A DNA stretch of 64,000 nt from Methanosarcina barkeri MS (GTDB lineage: Archaea; Halobacteriota; Methanosarcinia; Methanosarcinales; Methanosarcinaceae), in assembly GCF_000970025.1 (NCBI RefSeq), contig NZ_CP009528.1, forward strand, positions 4,141,168 through 4,205,167, written 5' to 3'. Under the pieces are notes generated by a model. The model was not told the origin of the DNA. It made no database searches and saw only the letters and a list, made by a program, of their open reading frames with translations. How positions within the stretch are numbered: position 1 is the stretch's first letter; the number at the start of each line of letters is the position of its first letter. This document shows, in pieces, positions 35,608 through 44,559 of the stretch. The position numbers were made by a program, and so were the translations under genes.

Positions 35608-35719
35608 GACTTACGTACTTAAAATACAAAATCAAGTACAATAGGCGTTGTAATTAAGTATGAGTTTTAGACGGTTAAAGGTTTAATGCTATAGATTTCT
35701 CGTTTTAACCACGTAAGTT
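35608..35719. mobile_element. diverged second copy of the MITE-like element
   Basis: GACTTACGTACTT at the left and ACGTAAGTT at 35711-35719 are decayed inverted ends. The interior aligns along its full length with the reverse complement of the 31382 element (acaaaatcaa, gttttagac and ttttaac stretches conserved). The surrounding 35320-36350 DNA is extremely AT-rich with no gene seen. Confidence 0.7.
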
Positions 35720-36359
35720 ATATAGTTATTCATCCCTCCGATTTTTCTATAAATACACGTGACATTAAATTAATCGTATGAATTCATTTTCAAAATTAAA
35801 TATAGAAACAGTTTGAATGCTGCGAATTTCAGAATACCTACAAAGTCAAATAAATATCTCGTTTATATGCCGTATTTAAAATTTAAAGAAAATAACACTT
35901 ATAACAGAATCTGCAAAGACTTTTTATCTAATTAACTTTTTAAAACTAGTAAAATTCACTTTTTAATTAAAAACTCAAAATTTTCTTCATTATAAATATT
36001 TAAACCTAATTCATATTAAAAAAGTAAAATTAGTTCTCCTTAAAAATTTCAATTTTTCTTTGTTTTTTCTTTGTTCTTTATAACTCCTTAATTGATTTTC
36101 AAAATATTTTCTAAGTCTCAGTTCCTCTACCTAAATTACCTCCTTATTGGAATCTCAAGTACAAGAACAGAGCTGAGATGTAAATTACTCGGCTGAACTC
36201 TATGGTTGTTTGACTAATCATTGTAGTATATTTTCTAGAAAAAACCCGAACCCAGTCACTTTTTTAAGAAAAAATAATACAGGTTACATGCATGAGCATA
36301 TAGTATAAACCTGTATTTGATATAGAATGGTAACTGACTAATAAACACTGAGATCTACT

Positions 36360-36422
36360 TCACCGGGAGAATCTTCCAAAGCCACCAAAGCCACCAAAGC
36401 CCTGACCGCTGAGGTACATCAT
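36360..36422 (-). CDS. possible 20-residue Gly/Phe-rich peptide
   Basis: A short frame reads MMYLSGQGFGGFGGFGRFSR with stop at 36360. A weak SD (aaggt) lies about 7 nt upstream of the ATG at 36422. The repeated GFG units are unusual for this AT-rich stretch. It may be the left-most member of the short-peptide cluster, but the frame also continues upstream, so the start is uncertain. Confidence 0.3.
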   Translation of the reverse strand: MMYLSGQGFGGFGGFGRFSR

Positions 36423-37030
36423 CTTAAACCTTATAATCTCTAGAAAAATGGTGATTTTTGTATAACTCAAATAAAGCATTGACATTGTAAGTCCCTCCAC
36501 TTCTCTACTTTCAAAACTGTCTCTTTTCAATCCATCTTCCTTCAATAAAAATTGAGCATCTTCTGCCAATTTAACTCGGTTCACAGATACTTTGGATAAT
36601 ATTTGTTTTCGCCAACCTCCTTAGATATCCAGTTTATATCATACTCCCAAGTTATACTCCCAGGAATTTACTTTTGGAACTACAGGTAAGTATAAACAAT
36701 CTTTAATAGTTCCAGCTAAAAGATTTAGGGATTTAAAGGATATTAAGTTGGATAACTGGATTGTATATGCCTACACTGAGTAATAGTATCAAATTTAGGT
36801 CTATTGGAAAGTAACTGTTCCAATAAAGAACTACCAAGGAGCATCAATATCAAAGTATACTTTAAATTTATATATAATGTAAAGAACTAAAACTTCTTAC
36901 AAATAATAGTCTTTTAGTATTTAGAAACAGAATCTTTTACTGCAATAGTTATACAGGATTTCCAAGCATCTCGTTTCTTTAATTTCCATTTCAATTTTTC
37001 GGAGGTGAATACCCTTTAAAGGGAGCCATG

Positions 37031-37129
37031 ATGTTCAAAAAATATTATACATTTCCTATTTTCGGCTTTTTAAAAACAATTTTAAATTATAGACTGTTTC
37101 CTATCCCATATTTCAAAAAGTATGTTTGA
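37031..37129 (+). CDS. possible 32-residue cationic hydrophobic peptide
   Basis: Opposite strand to the peptide array. From ATG 37031 the peptide reads MFKKYYTFPIFGFLKTILNY and continues through Pro/Phe/Lys-rich residues to KKYV. SD gggag lies 5 nt upstream; an overlapping ATG at 37028 is too close to it. A 12-bp palindrome ccctttaaaggg (37012-37023) covers the SD. Evidence is weak. Confidence 0.25.
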   Translation: MFKKYYTFPIFGFLKTILNYRLFPIPYFKKYV

Positions 37130-37215
37130 AACTACAGACACCTTCAAAAGAGTAAATATTAGCAAAATAAAAAAGAAGTAAAAAAGTGGTAATATTACGT
37201 TTCTTTTGTAAAGAA

Positions 37216-37242
37216 GAAGTTACCTGAAAAGCAGGTAACTTC
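37216..37242 (-). terminator. strong terminator hairpin at the end of the short-peptide array
   Basis: GAAGTTACCTG (37216-37226) and CAGGTAACTTC (37232-37242) form a perfect 11-bp stem with a 5-nt loop. On the minus strand it is followed by ttcttcttt, 35 nt after the stop of the last peptide gene. Confidence 0.85.
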
Positions 37243-37277
37243 ATATGTTATTGTTATCTCTTAATCGTCATTATTGC

Positions 37278-37355
37278 TTAATCGCAGTAGAAGAATTTGA
37301 AGCATTCAGCTACATAGGAATAGCAGACATTTGAATAGAATATGCTGAAGGTCAT
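37278..37355 (-). CDS. short Cys-containing peptide gene, array member 1 (25 residues)
   Basis: The peptide opens MTFSIFYSNVCYSYVAECFK and ends FFYCD. It shares MTFSIFYS, Val-10, Tyr-14, AECFKFFY with members 2 and 3. Cys are at positions 11, 18 and 24. SD GGGAGGGG (37362-37369) lies 6 nt upstream of the ATG. Last gene before the terminator hairpin at 37216. The peptide is hydrophobic and aromatic, with no signal peptide. Conservation of the amino acids, start, SD and stop context across three copies shows it is translated. I recognise no family. Confidence 0.75.
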   Translation of the reverse strand: MTFSIFYSNVCYSYVAECFKFFYCD

Positions 37356-37394
37356 TTTTAACCCCTCCCATCTTTTTATTAAGTTTGTTCGTTC

Positions 37395-37453
37395 CCCGTT
37401 ATACCTGGCTTTCTGCAATTGGGAAATATAAGACCTATGATTATTCCCTGCAG
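37395..37453 (-). promoter_or_regulatory. conserved leader of peptide gene 1
   Basis: On the minus strand: CTGCAGGGAA ... TTCCC ... GCAG (37453 to 37413) folds into a two-part stem, followed by CCAGGTATAACGGGG (to about 37395), then the SD. It is the same in order and spacing as 37600-37661 and 37806-37865. Confidence 0.65.
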
Positions 37454-37476
37454 AAACCGTTTAATTTACAGCTTGA

Positions 37477-37563
37477 TTACCAGCAACAGTCTTCGTAAAA
37501 GAATTTGAAGCACTCAGCCTGATAGGTACTGCAGACCTTTGAATAGAATATGCTGAAAGTCAT
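37477..37563 (-). CDS. short Cys-containing peptide gene, array member 2 (28 residues)
   Basis: The peptide opens MTFSIFYSKVCSTYQAECFK and ends FFYEDCCW. Cys are at 11, 18, 26 and 27. Compared with members 1 and 3 the end is longer by three residues, with a CCW tail replacing CD. SD GGAGGA (37572-37577) lies 8 nt upstream. It stands between leader 1 and leader 2 on the same strand as the other members. Confidence 0.75.
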   Translation of the reverse strand: MTFSIFYSKVCSTYQAECFKFFYEDCCW

Positions 37564-37599
37564 AATACGTTTCCTCCAGTCTTTTCCTGATTGTTTATC

Positions 37600-37661
37600 C
37601 CCCGTTATACCCTGGCTCTCTGCTAGTGGGAAATATAAGACTTTATGGTCTTTCCCCGCAG
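37600..37661 (-). promoter_or_regulatory. conserved leader of peptide gene 2
   Basis: Minus strand: CTGCGGGGAAA (from 37661), inner GACcataaaGTC, TTTCCC, then GCAG (37623-37620), followed by CCAGGGTATAACGGGGG. The stem GGGAAA/TTTCCC is perfect here, and the inner hairpin GAC/GTC is extra. Confidence 0.65.
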
Positions 37662-37691
37662 AGACCATTTAATTCTAATTAGCACTCCTAC

Positions 37692-37769
37692 TTAATCGCA
37701 GTAGAAGAATTTGAAGCATTCAGCCTGATAGGCTTTGCTGACACAAGAATAAAAAATACTGAAAGTCAT
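37692..37769 (-). CDS. short Cys-containing peptide gene, array member 3 (25 residues)
   Basis: The peptide opens MTFSIFYSCVSKAYQAECFK and ends FFYCD. Cys are at 9, 18 and 24; the first Cys has moved by two positions relative to members 1 and 2. SD GGAGG (37780-37784) lies 10 nt upstream. Many differences from member 2 in the shared part are third-base or conservative changes, as expected for a coding sequence under selection. Confidence 0.75.
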   Translation of the reverse strand: MTFSIFYSCVSKAYQAECFKFFYCD

Positions 37770-37805
37770 GATATCATTTCCTCCAATCTGTTCTTGATTG
37801 TTTAT

Positions 37806-37865
37806 CCCCCGTTATACCTCGCCTCCTGCAGCCTGGACATATAATAACCTGGCCATTCCCTGCAG
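37806..37865 (-). promoter_or_regulatory. conserved leader of peptide gene 3
   Basis: Minus strand: CTGCAGGGAATGG (from 37865), then TATGTCC and GCAG (37829-37826), followed by GAGGTATAACGGGGG and AAACAATCA. The outer CTGC/GCAG pairing is kept while inner bases vary. Confidence 0.6.
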
Positions 37866-37899
37866 AGAGACATCTTACAATTCTTTTACATACGTTCAT

Positions 37900-37986
37900 T
37901 TAAAAGAACGAGAAAAAGAATCCAATGTTGTTTGTGAAGTTAAAACACTGGTTAAGGTTGAATCCAAAGATAAGTTCTGGAAACAT
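37900..37986 (-). CDS. short Phe-rich peptide gene, array member 4 (28 residues)
   Basis: The peptide opens MFPELIFGFNLNQCFNFTNN and ends IGFFFSFF. SD GGAGGG (37994-37999) lies 7 nt before the ATG. It is unrelated in sequence to members 1-3 but has the same size, strand, strong SD and position at the head of the array. Nine Phe in 28 residues and one Cys. An AT-rich TATA-like stretch (tatcaaaattg on the minus strand near 38075) may be the array promoter. Confidence 0.55.
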   Translation of the reverse strand: MFPELIFGFNLNQCFNFTNNIGFFFSFF

Positions 37987-38856
37987 GTTTATTCCCTCCG
38001 TAGTTTGTATTTTCGAAATCGATACTTGCATACTGTAGATAGCAATTTTATTTGCAACCGCTGTTCAATTTTGATATAATTTTTGTCTATCAAACCTCCA
38101 AGTCACATGGCTACTGTCAGCCACTTGATAATATTCATATGGTGGATTTCCTCTTATTTCAGGATCTACCGTTTAAAATATTAGCTAACAGTGACTGTAT
38201 ATAGCTATATATATTAAGTTATATAAGCTCAATAGAAAATCATCTTCTTATAAATAATACTTCTTAAATGTTTAGAGTAAAGGTTTCACATACAGACATA
38301 TGTTTTTTTAACTTATATTATGTTCAAAAGTTTAAAATTTATTCCCACTTAGATCTAAATATTTAATTGTATTCACAGGTCCAAAGAAAAAATTCTCTAA
38401 AATGTCTGGTGCAACCATCTTAATTCTGCCATCGTCTTTTTAGAAAATATGTAATATAAAAACAGTATAAATTTATTAGAACAAATACCGGGATAAGATT
38501 ATGAATTTTTTGGGAAAAGCCTCTCCTCTCATGAAATAGTTACAGCTATCTGTTCTCACTGCTTTCATTTTAGAGGATTCTGTTTACAGAAATTTTTGGT
38601 AAAGACCCGCGTTTTATACTGAAAAAATTCGTTAAAAAGTCCAAAACAGCATATAGAGCTTCAATTTTGAAAATATAGTTCGTACTTCTTGCTTTCAAAG
38701 CTAGAAACCAGTAGCCACGTGCCTTTGAATAGTCACTTTAGTCGTAAATTAAGAAAGCATAAGTTAAAATGGACTGTCTTACATAATGAGTAAAAACGTT
38801 GAAATTATTCAATATAATCCATTCATCACATTTCAGTAACTTTGGGGAAGGGGGAT

Positions 38857-39560
38857 ATGAATATTATCAAAAATAGTTTACCTGAGGGTGGATTCTCTAT
38901 TGTCGAGGTTTCCAATGTAAGGAAAAGCTACGTACTTAGGAGTCTGGAAATTTCCGTGCTCTCAGACATCAATCTCAAAACTGAGAGAGGAAAACTTCTG
39001 GCTATAATGAGCCCACCAGGCTCAGGAAAAAGTACTCTTGTGAACCTTATAGATTGCCTTGACAGGCCTGCTGAAGGTCAAGCTCTTGTCAGGAAGCGTG
39101 ACCTCAATAGAATGCCGAATCAAGAGCTTACCCGCCTTAGGGGGCTTGAAATTGATTTTGTGTTTCAGAGTTTTAATCTTGTTCCGCGCCTGACTGCCCT
39201 TGAGAATGTTTTGCTCCCAACTTTTGCTAATTCGAGAATCAATATTGATTCAACAAAGCATGCAACGGAACTTCTCAAAGTTATGGGAATTCATAACCAC
39301 ATGCATCACAGACCAGGAGAACTTTCAGGAAGGCAGTTCCAGAGGTTTTCAATCGTACCGCATATCAATGATCCTGTAATCCTTCTTGCGGACGAGCCGA
39401 CTGGAAACCTTGACTCCAGAATAGGAGCCTAAATCCTTTGTATATTATGGATTTGGATAACGAAGGGAGAACAGTAGTAATCGTCGCACACGACCCTGAA
39501 ATTGCAAAATATGCTAACAGAGTTATCCCAGTAAAAGATGAAATAATTCAATACAATTGA
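38857..39560 (+). pseudogene. decaying MacB-type ABC ATPase gene
   Basis: From ATG 38857 (SD aaggggg) it parallels the intact ATPase at 42359. Walker A is altered (SPPGSGKST for GPSGSGKST) and the signature is altered (LSGRQFQRFSI for LSGGQSQRVAI). A TAA at 39430 cuts the frame just after DEPTGNLDS. The end (EGRTVVIVAHDPEIAKYANR) continues in a shifted frame to 39560. Both active-site changes and the frame break indicate loss of function. The 38087-38841 gap before it is AT-rich. Confidence 0.85.
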
Positions 39561-39572
39561 AGGTGCAAGTAT

Positions 39573-40814
39573 ATGGAAATGATAAAGAAGATTACTGTAG
39601 CAACTCTTTTTTCCTTGCTTTTGATTTTCTTGCTTTTTGCAGTTCCTGCCTCTGCAGCTGTTGGGGGAGCCAATCTGAAAGTTACAATAGTCGAAACAAA
39701 TCCCTATCCTGCAAAAATAGGAGAATACCTGACTTTAACCGTTCAGGTAGAAAACATTGGAGGGGATAAAGCTGACAATGTTGACATCGAGGTTGTACCT
39801 CAATATCCTTTCTCTCTTGATTCAGAGACAAATGCCTTACAGAATGTTGGAGCCCTCAATCCTGGAAGGACTGCTACAAAGGAATTTTACCTTTTTGTAG
39901 ACAAAAATGCGCAGAAAGGAATCCGCTCCATTGACATCAGAACAAAAACAGGTAAAAACAGCCCCTGGAGTGAGAAAAGTTTTGACATACGAATAGGCAC
40001 TGAAACATTTAAGAGCAAAGGTACAGTTGAACTTAAGGAAGTTGCTTCGGAACCAGAAGTTTTCATGCCCGGAGACAGGGGTACTGTCACTGTAACTCTT
40101 ATAAACACTGCAAGCAATCCTACTGTCACCATTGATGGAAGTGACTTCGATACCAATGCCAGAATTCAGGCTGCAGTTTTAAAACCTTTATCTGATGGGA
40201 TAATCGTCCTTGACGCTCCTTATGAAGATATGGGCATTTTAGGGCCTGGAGATAGCATCAAACTGACTTTCAATGTTAAAGTTGCAGAAGACGCTCCAGA
40301 AGGAACTCACAACTTTGAACTTGCAATAGAGGGGAACTCCTTCGATTATAACAGCAGAAAGAATATTCCTCTCAAGGTAGATTCTTCTAACATAAGAGTG
40401 ATTCCTTCAAAAGAACTTCAACTGACAAATGGTGAATCTACAATTGAGTTCGATGTAGCGAACACTCATCCTAATGAGTTTAGCTCGGTTAGTATAAAAC
40501 CTGAAGCTGAAGGAGTCACATTTTACCCTGCTGAGTATTTCATAGGACCAATGAATCAGGACGAACTTTTTACGATTGAATTTAATGCCGTTGCAGACAA
40601 TTCATGGGGCACCAGTAAGGAAGGAGAGATAAACATGAGCCTCACTGCTAACTACAACAACGGAATCAACAGACATGCAAACACTGTAGGAGACCTGAAA
40701 TTTATAAACATTTCAGAGTCCCCTGAGTCTAATTCAACAGCCGTACTGGCAGGTGGACTTATTATAATCTCTGTTCCTGCAGCTCTCTTGTTCTACAGAA
40801 GAAGGAAACAATAA
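39573..40814 (+). CDS. exported COG1361/S-layer-type protein of an ABC export unit, copy 1
   Basis: 413 residues: signal peptide (about 5-27, FLLFAVPASAAVGG), then repeated Ig-like (CARDB/NEW3-type) domains and a C-terminal membrane anchor (about 388-407, AVLAGGLIIISVPAALLFYR) with a RRRKQ inside tail. Domain motifs include VTIVETNPYPAKIGEYLTLT, LNPGRTATKEFYLFVDKNAQ, then FMPGDRGTVTVTLINTASNP and LGPGDSIKLTFNVKVAEDAP. It probably plays the outside adaptor role for the MacB-type permease encoded next, as MacA does in bacteria; this is inference from gene order. About 90% identical to 43276-44529. Confidence 0.85.
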   Translation: MEMIKKITVATLFSLLLIFLLFAVPASAAVGGANLKVTIVETNPYPAKIGEYLTLTVQVENIGGDKADNVDIEVVPQYPFSLDSETNALQNVGALNPGRTATKEFYLFVDKNAQKGIRSIDIRTKTGKNSPWSEKSFDIRIGTETFKSKGTVELKEVASEPEVFMPGDRGTVTVTLINTASNPTVTIDGSDFDTNARIQAAVLKPLSDGIIVLDAPYEDMGILGPGDSIKLTFNVKVAEDAPEGTHNFELAIEGNSFDYNSRKNIPLKVDSSNIRVIPSKELQLTNGESTIEFDVANTHPNEFSSVSIKPEAEGVTFYPAEYFIGPMNQDELFTIEFNAVADNSWGTSKEGEINMSLTANYNNGINRHANTVGDLKFINISESPESNSTAVLAGGLIIISVPAALLFYRRRKQ

Positions 40815-40866
40815 TTAAAGAAATATTAAAGAAAGGTTAGCTGACATCATATTTGTGGGGGAAAAT

Positions 40867-42081
40867 ATGATAAAATTTTCACAGGCAGCTCGTATAGCAG
40901 CTGGAAGTATAGGTAGTGCTAAACTAAGGTCTGCACTTACAACACTGGGAATAGTAATTGGCATAGCTGCAGTAGTTGTTAACGCATCTCTTGGTGCCAG
41001 TTTTAACCAGTTTTTTACTGATGAGATCTCTTCTGTAGGCTCTAATTTTATTATCGCAGCTAGCGAACAGCCAAATCTCTTCTTTGATAACGAGTACAAT
41101 CTAATGAAGAATACTCCGGGAATTTCCGGCGTATCTCCAAGAAAATCGATGAGCGGGGATCTCACATATCTTTCTGAAACTAAAAATGTAAATATTGCAG
41201 GAATTAACAAAGATTTTCAGGAAATCCAGGGACTGCAAATGGAAGAGGGTACTTTCCTGACGGACAAAGATAGCGCTGTGGCTGTTCTTGGATATGATAT
41301 TGCAAATGACAAGTTCAGCAAAAATATTTCCCACAGGAGCACTGTAGAGATCGCTTTTCGACAGGAAAACGGTACCGTTGTAAAGAAAAGTTTTAAGGTA
41401 AAAGGAATATTGAAAAATTCCGAGCCAACTGTTGTGGGTGAGGATAGTGACTACGATTTAACAGTTTTTATTCCCGTTTCTACAATGAATGAGATGATCG
41501 GGGAAAAAGACTATGGAGCCTTCCTTGCGATGGCAGACAGTCCTGAGAAAATTCGTGATATTTCAGATGACGTGGATAGCAGATTCGCGAGGAACTTTGG
41601 AGTCCCGGAAAGAGATATTGATAATGAGGATTTAAAACCCTATTACGTCTTTAATCAGGAGGAAGTTCTTGAGCAAACTGGAAAAATAGGAGATGCTTTG
41701 AGTTCTTTCCTTCTCATTCTTGCCCTAATATCTCTTTTTGTGGGCTCGATAGGAATTATGAATATTATGCTTGTGACCGTAACTGAAAGAACCAGAGAAA
41801 TAGGGATAATGAAATCTGTAGGTTACAGCAATTCCAATATTCTATCTCTGTTCTTGCTGGAATCTGTAATGGTCAGTTCCTTTGGGGGGATCGTAGGTAC
41901 TGTAATAGGTGGTCTGGGAGCTTACGCTCTTGAAATTGCCCTTAAACTTCCTCCTGTTTTCCCCTTAACATTGATTGAAATAGGGATTGCAGTTTCGGTT
42001 CTTGTCGGGATAACTGCTGGTCTTTATCCTGCAAGAAAAGCTGCACGCATGAATCCTGTGGATGCCTTAAGGTATGAATAA
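40867..42081 (+). CDS. MacB/FtsX-type ABC permease
   Basis: Start ATG 40867 with SD ggggga (a GTG at 40855 would add four residues). 404 residues: helix 1 (about 20-40, SALTTLGIVIGIAAVVVNAS), a large outside domain (about 45-270), then three helices with the FtsX signature LILALISLFVGSIGIMNIML, ERTREIGIMKSVGYSNSNIL and AGLYPARKAARMNPVDALRY. These are mechanotransmission permeases that export peptides or lipoprotein-type cargo with a soluble ATPase. It lies 52 bp after the exported adaptor-like gene. Confidence 0.92.
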   Translation: MIKFSQAARIAAGSIGSAKLRSALTTLGIVIGIAAVVVNASLGASFNQFFTDEISSVGSNFIIAASEQPNLFFDNEYNLMKNTPGISGVSPRKSMSGDLTYLSETKNVNIAGINKDFQEIQGLQMEEGTFLTDKDSAVAVLGYDIANDKFSKNISHRSTVEIAFRQENGTVVKKSFKVKGILKNSEPTVVGEDSDYDLTVFIPVSTMNEMIGEKDYGAFLAMADSPEKIRDISDDVDSRFARNFGVPERDIDNEDLKPYYVFNQEEVLEQTGKIGDALSSFLLILALISLFVGSIGIMNIMLVTVTERTREIGIMKSVGYSNSNILSLFLLESVMVSSFGGIVGTVIGGLGAYALEIALKLPPVFPLTLIEIGIAVSVLVGITAGLYPARKAARMNPVDALRYE

Positions 42082-42099
42082 GAATATGTCCCTTGAATA

Positions 42100-42129
42100 G
42101 GGCTACTCTATCTGGAGAATAGCCCTTTT
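42100..42129 (+). terminator. terminator after the MacB-type permease
   Basis: GGGCTA (42100-42105) pairs with TAGCCC (42120-42125), followed by TTTT. It separates the first set from the second ATPase gene, which therefore has its own promoter in 42130-42358. Confidence 0.75.
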
Positions 42130-42358
42130 CTGTTTCAATCCGTTCCTCTTGACCAGCTCGATTGGATATTGATCGGTAAAAATAGTTTCAAAATAACTTC
42201 ATAACAAGTAGCTCTATGGATCCACTCAACGAATTTAGCACACTGGAAAATCACTCTACGGTTAACGCTTAAAACACAAAAATCGGACTAGGCTAAATTG
42301 TATGACACGTAGGAGATTTATTAATTAATTTGAATATTTGAAAAACAGAGGAGTAGAT

Positions 42359-43225
42359 ATGGAAACGAAGATTTTGATTAAAGACGTTTCTGCTCCAGGA
42401 GATTTAATTTTGGAGACAGAAACCGAAAATCTCACACTTGAAGTAGAACTGCCCTCTGGAGAAGGCCTCGTTAATTCAAAAGAAGAATCGTTTAAATGTA
42501 AACTGGGCCGTTCGAGAGATCTACAGAGTGACAAAACACATAGGACAGCGACTCCAATAATTAAAGTTATTGATGTCAAAAAGAGCTATACTCTTGGAGG
42601 TATGGAGGTTCCAATTCTTCATGATATAAACCTTAAAGTGCTAGAGGGAGAATTCCTTGCCATAATGGGACCATCGGGTTCGGGTAAAAGCACACTTATG
42701 AATCTTATCGGTTTTCTTGATAGGCCTACGGAAGGGACAATCATAATTAAAGGTCTGGATATCAATAAACTATCTGACAAGGAAGTTGCCAGGCTCAGAG
42801 GGTTAGAAATCGGTTTTGTTTTTCAGACATTCAACCTGATCCCCAGGCTTACAGCTCTTGAAAACGTTGAGCTTCCAACCTATGCCAACGCAAGGAGTGG
42901 AGTCGATACTCATGAAAGAGCAAAGGAATTACTTAAACTCGTGGGACTGGAAGATCGAATGCACCACAAGCCGGGTGAGCTTTCAGGTGGTCAATCCCAG
43001 AGAGTTGCTATTGCCCGAGCTCTTATCAATGACCCTGCGATCCTCCTTGCAGATGAACCCACTGGAAATCTGGACTCGAAGACAGGCTGTGAAATTCTAA
43101 ATATATTTAGAAGACTCAACGAAGACAGAAGAACAATTGTAATGATTACTCACGATCCGGAAATTGCAGGATATGCAGACAGGATAGTGCTCGTAAAGGA
43201 TGGAATAGTTCAGAATACGGAATAA
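42359..43225 (+). CDS. MacB-type ABC ATPase, intact copy
   Basis: Start ATG 42359 with SD gaggag. 288 residues: an unusual 60-residue N-terminal extension (METKILIKDVSAPGDLILET and on, acidic), then the ATPase domain with Walker [35 protein letters not shown], signature ELSGGQSQRVAIARAL, Walker B ILLADEPTGNLDS and H-loop MITHDPE. It most likely energises the permease at 40867, since the upstream ATPase is broken. The N-terminal extension is not found in typical MacB/LolD ATPases. Confidence 0.92.
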   Translation: METKILIKDVSAPGDLILETETENLTLEVELPSGEGLVNSKEESFKCKLGRSRDLQSDKTHRTATPIIKVIDVKKSYTLGGMEVPILHDINLKVLEGEFLAIMGPSGSGKSTLMNLIGFLDRPTEGTIIIKGLDINKLSDKEVARLRGLEIGFVFQTFNLIPRLTALENVELPTYANARSGVDTHERAKELLKLVGLEDRMHHKPGELSGGQSQRVAIARALINDPAILLADEPTGNLDSKTGCEILNIFRRLNEDRRTIVMITHDPEIAGYADRIVLVKDGIVQNTE

Positions 43226-43275
43226 TCTCGGGTGTTATATTTCAAAACTCAAGCTAATCGGGGTGTGGAATTAGA

Positions 43276-44529
43276 ATGGCAAAAATCAAAAATTCATTTG
43301 TCCCTCTTGTATTATCCTGGCTTTTAGCTTCCTCGTTTTTTGCATCTTCTGCCTCTGCAGCTGTTGGGGGAGCAAATTTGAAAGTTACAATAGTTGAAAC
43401 AAATCCCTATCCTGCAAAAATAGGAGAATATCTGAATCTGACTGTTCAGGTGGAAAACATTGGTGGAGATAAAGCTGACAATGTTGACATCGAAGTTGTA
43501 CCTCAATATCCTTTCTCTCTTGATTCAGAAGCAAATGCCCTAAAGAATGTTGGAGCCCTCAATCCTGGCAGGACTGCTACAAAGGAATTTTACCTTTTTG
43601 TAGACAAAAATGCGCAGAAAGGAATCCGCTCCATTGACATCAGAACAAAAACAGGCAAAAACAGCCCCTGGAGTGAGAAAAGCTTTGACATACGAATAGG
43701 CACTGAAACATTTAACAGCAAAGGTACAGTTGAACTTAAGGAATTTGTCTCGGATCCGGAGGTTTTCATGCCAGGAGACAGGGGTACTGTCACTGTAACT
43801 CTTATAAACACTGCAAGTAATCCTACTGTCACCATTGATGGAAGTGACTTCGATACCAATGCCAGAATTCAGGCTGCAGTTTTAAAACCTTTATCTGATG
43901 GGATAATTGTTCTTGACGCTCCTTATGAAGATATGGGCATTTTAGGGCCTGGAGATAGCATCAAACTGACTTTCAATGTTAAAGTTGCAGAAGATGCCCC
44001 GGAAGGAACTCACAACTTTGAACTTGCAATAGAGGGGAACTCCTTTGATTACAACAGCAGAAAGAATATTCCTCTCAAGGTAGATTCTTCAAACATAAGA
44101 GTGATTCCTTCAAAAGAGCTCCAGATAGTAAATGGTAGATCTACTCTTGAGTTCGATGTAGCCAATACTCACCCTAATGAGTTTAGCTCGGTAAGCATAA
44201 AACCTGAAGCGGAAGGCGTCATATTTTACCCTGCTGAGTATTTTATAGGGCCAATGAATCAAGACGAGCTTTTTACGATTGAATTTAATGCGGTAACAGA
44301 CAATTTATCCGATGCCAGAAGGGACCCCTACGAGCCTATAAATCTAACACTTTCAGCAAATTACGGCAATGGAATAAATAAGCATGAGAATATAGTAAGC
44401 AATATGTATATTCAGTCCATTGAGGCAACTCAGGGCAGTTCGGGCATGCTTGTCCCAGGCTTATTACTTGTTGTCATCGCCGTTGCAGGCATACTAGTTT
44501 ACAGAAAGAAGAAACAGAGCAGAAAATGA
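43276..44529 (+). CDS. exported COG1361/S-layer-type protein, copy 2
   Basis: 417 residues with the same build as copy 1: signal peptide (about 8-29, SSFFASSASAAVGG), Ig-like domains and C-terminal anchor (about 393-412, GMLVPGLLLVVIAVAGILVY) with RKKKQSRK tail. The middle is nearly identical to copy 1, while the signal peptide and the last 90 residues differ. This fits a recent tandem duplication or gene conversion limited to the outside domains. No permease gene follows it. Confidence 0.88.
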   Translation: MAKIKNSFVPLVLSWLLASSFFASSASAAVGGANLKVTIVETNPYPAKIGEYLNLTVQVENIGGDKADNVDIEVVPQYPFSLDSEANALKNVGALNPGRTATKEFYLFVDKNAQKGIRSIDIRTKTGKNSPWSEKSFDIRIGTETFNSKGTVELKEFVSDPEVFMPGDRGTVTVTLINTASNPTVTIDGSDFDTNARIQAAVLKPLSDGIIVLDAPYEDMGILGPGDSIKLTFNVKVAEDAPEGTHNFELAIEGNSFDYNSRKNIPLKVDSSNIRVIPSKELQIVNGRSTLEFDVANTHPNEFSSVSIKPEAEGVIFYPAEYFIGPMNQDELFTIEFNAVTDNLSDARRDPYEPINLTLSANYGNGINKHENIVSNMYIQSIEATQGSSGMLVPGLLLVVIAVAGILVYRKKKQSRK

Positions 44530-44559
44530 ACATTCAGGGAGAACAAAAGCTCCTGGAGA

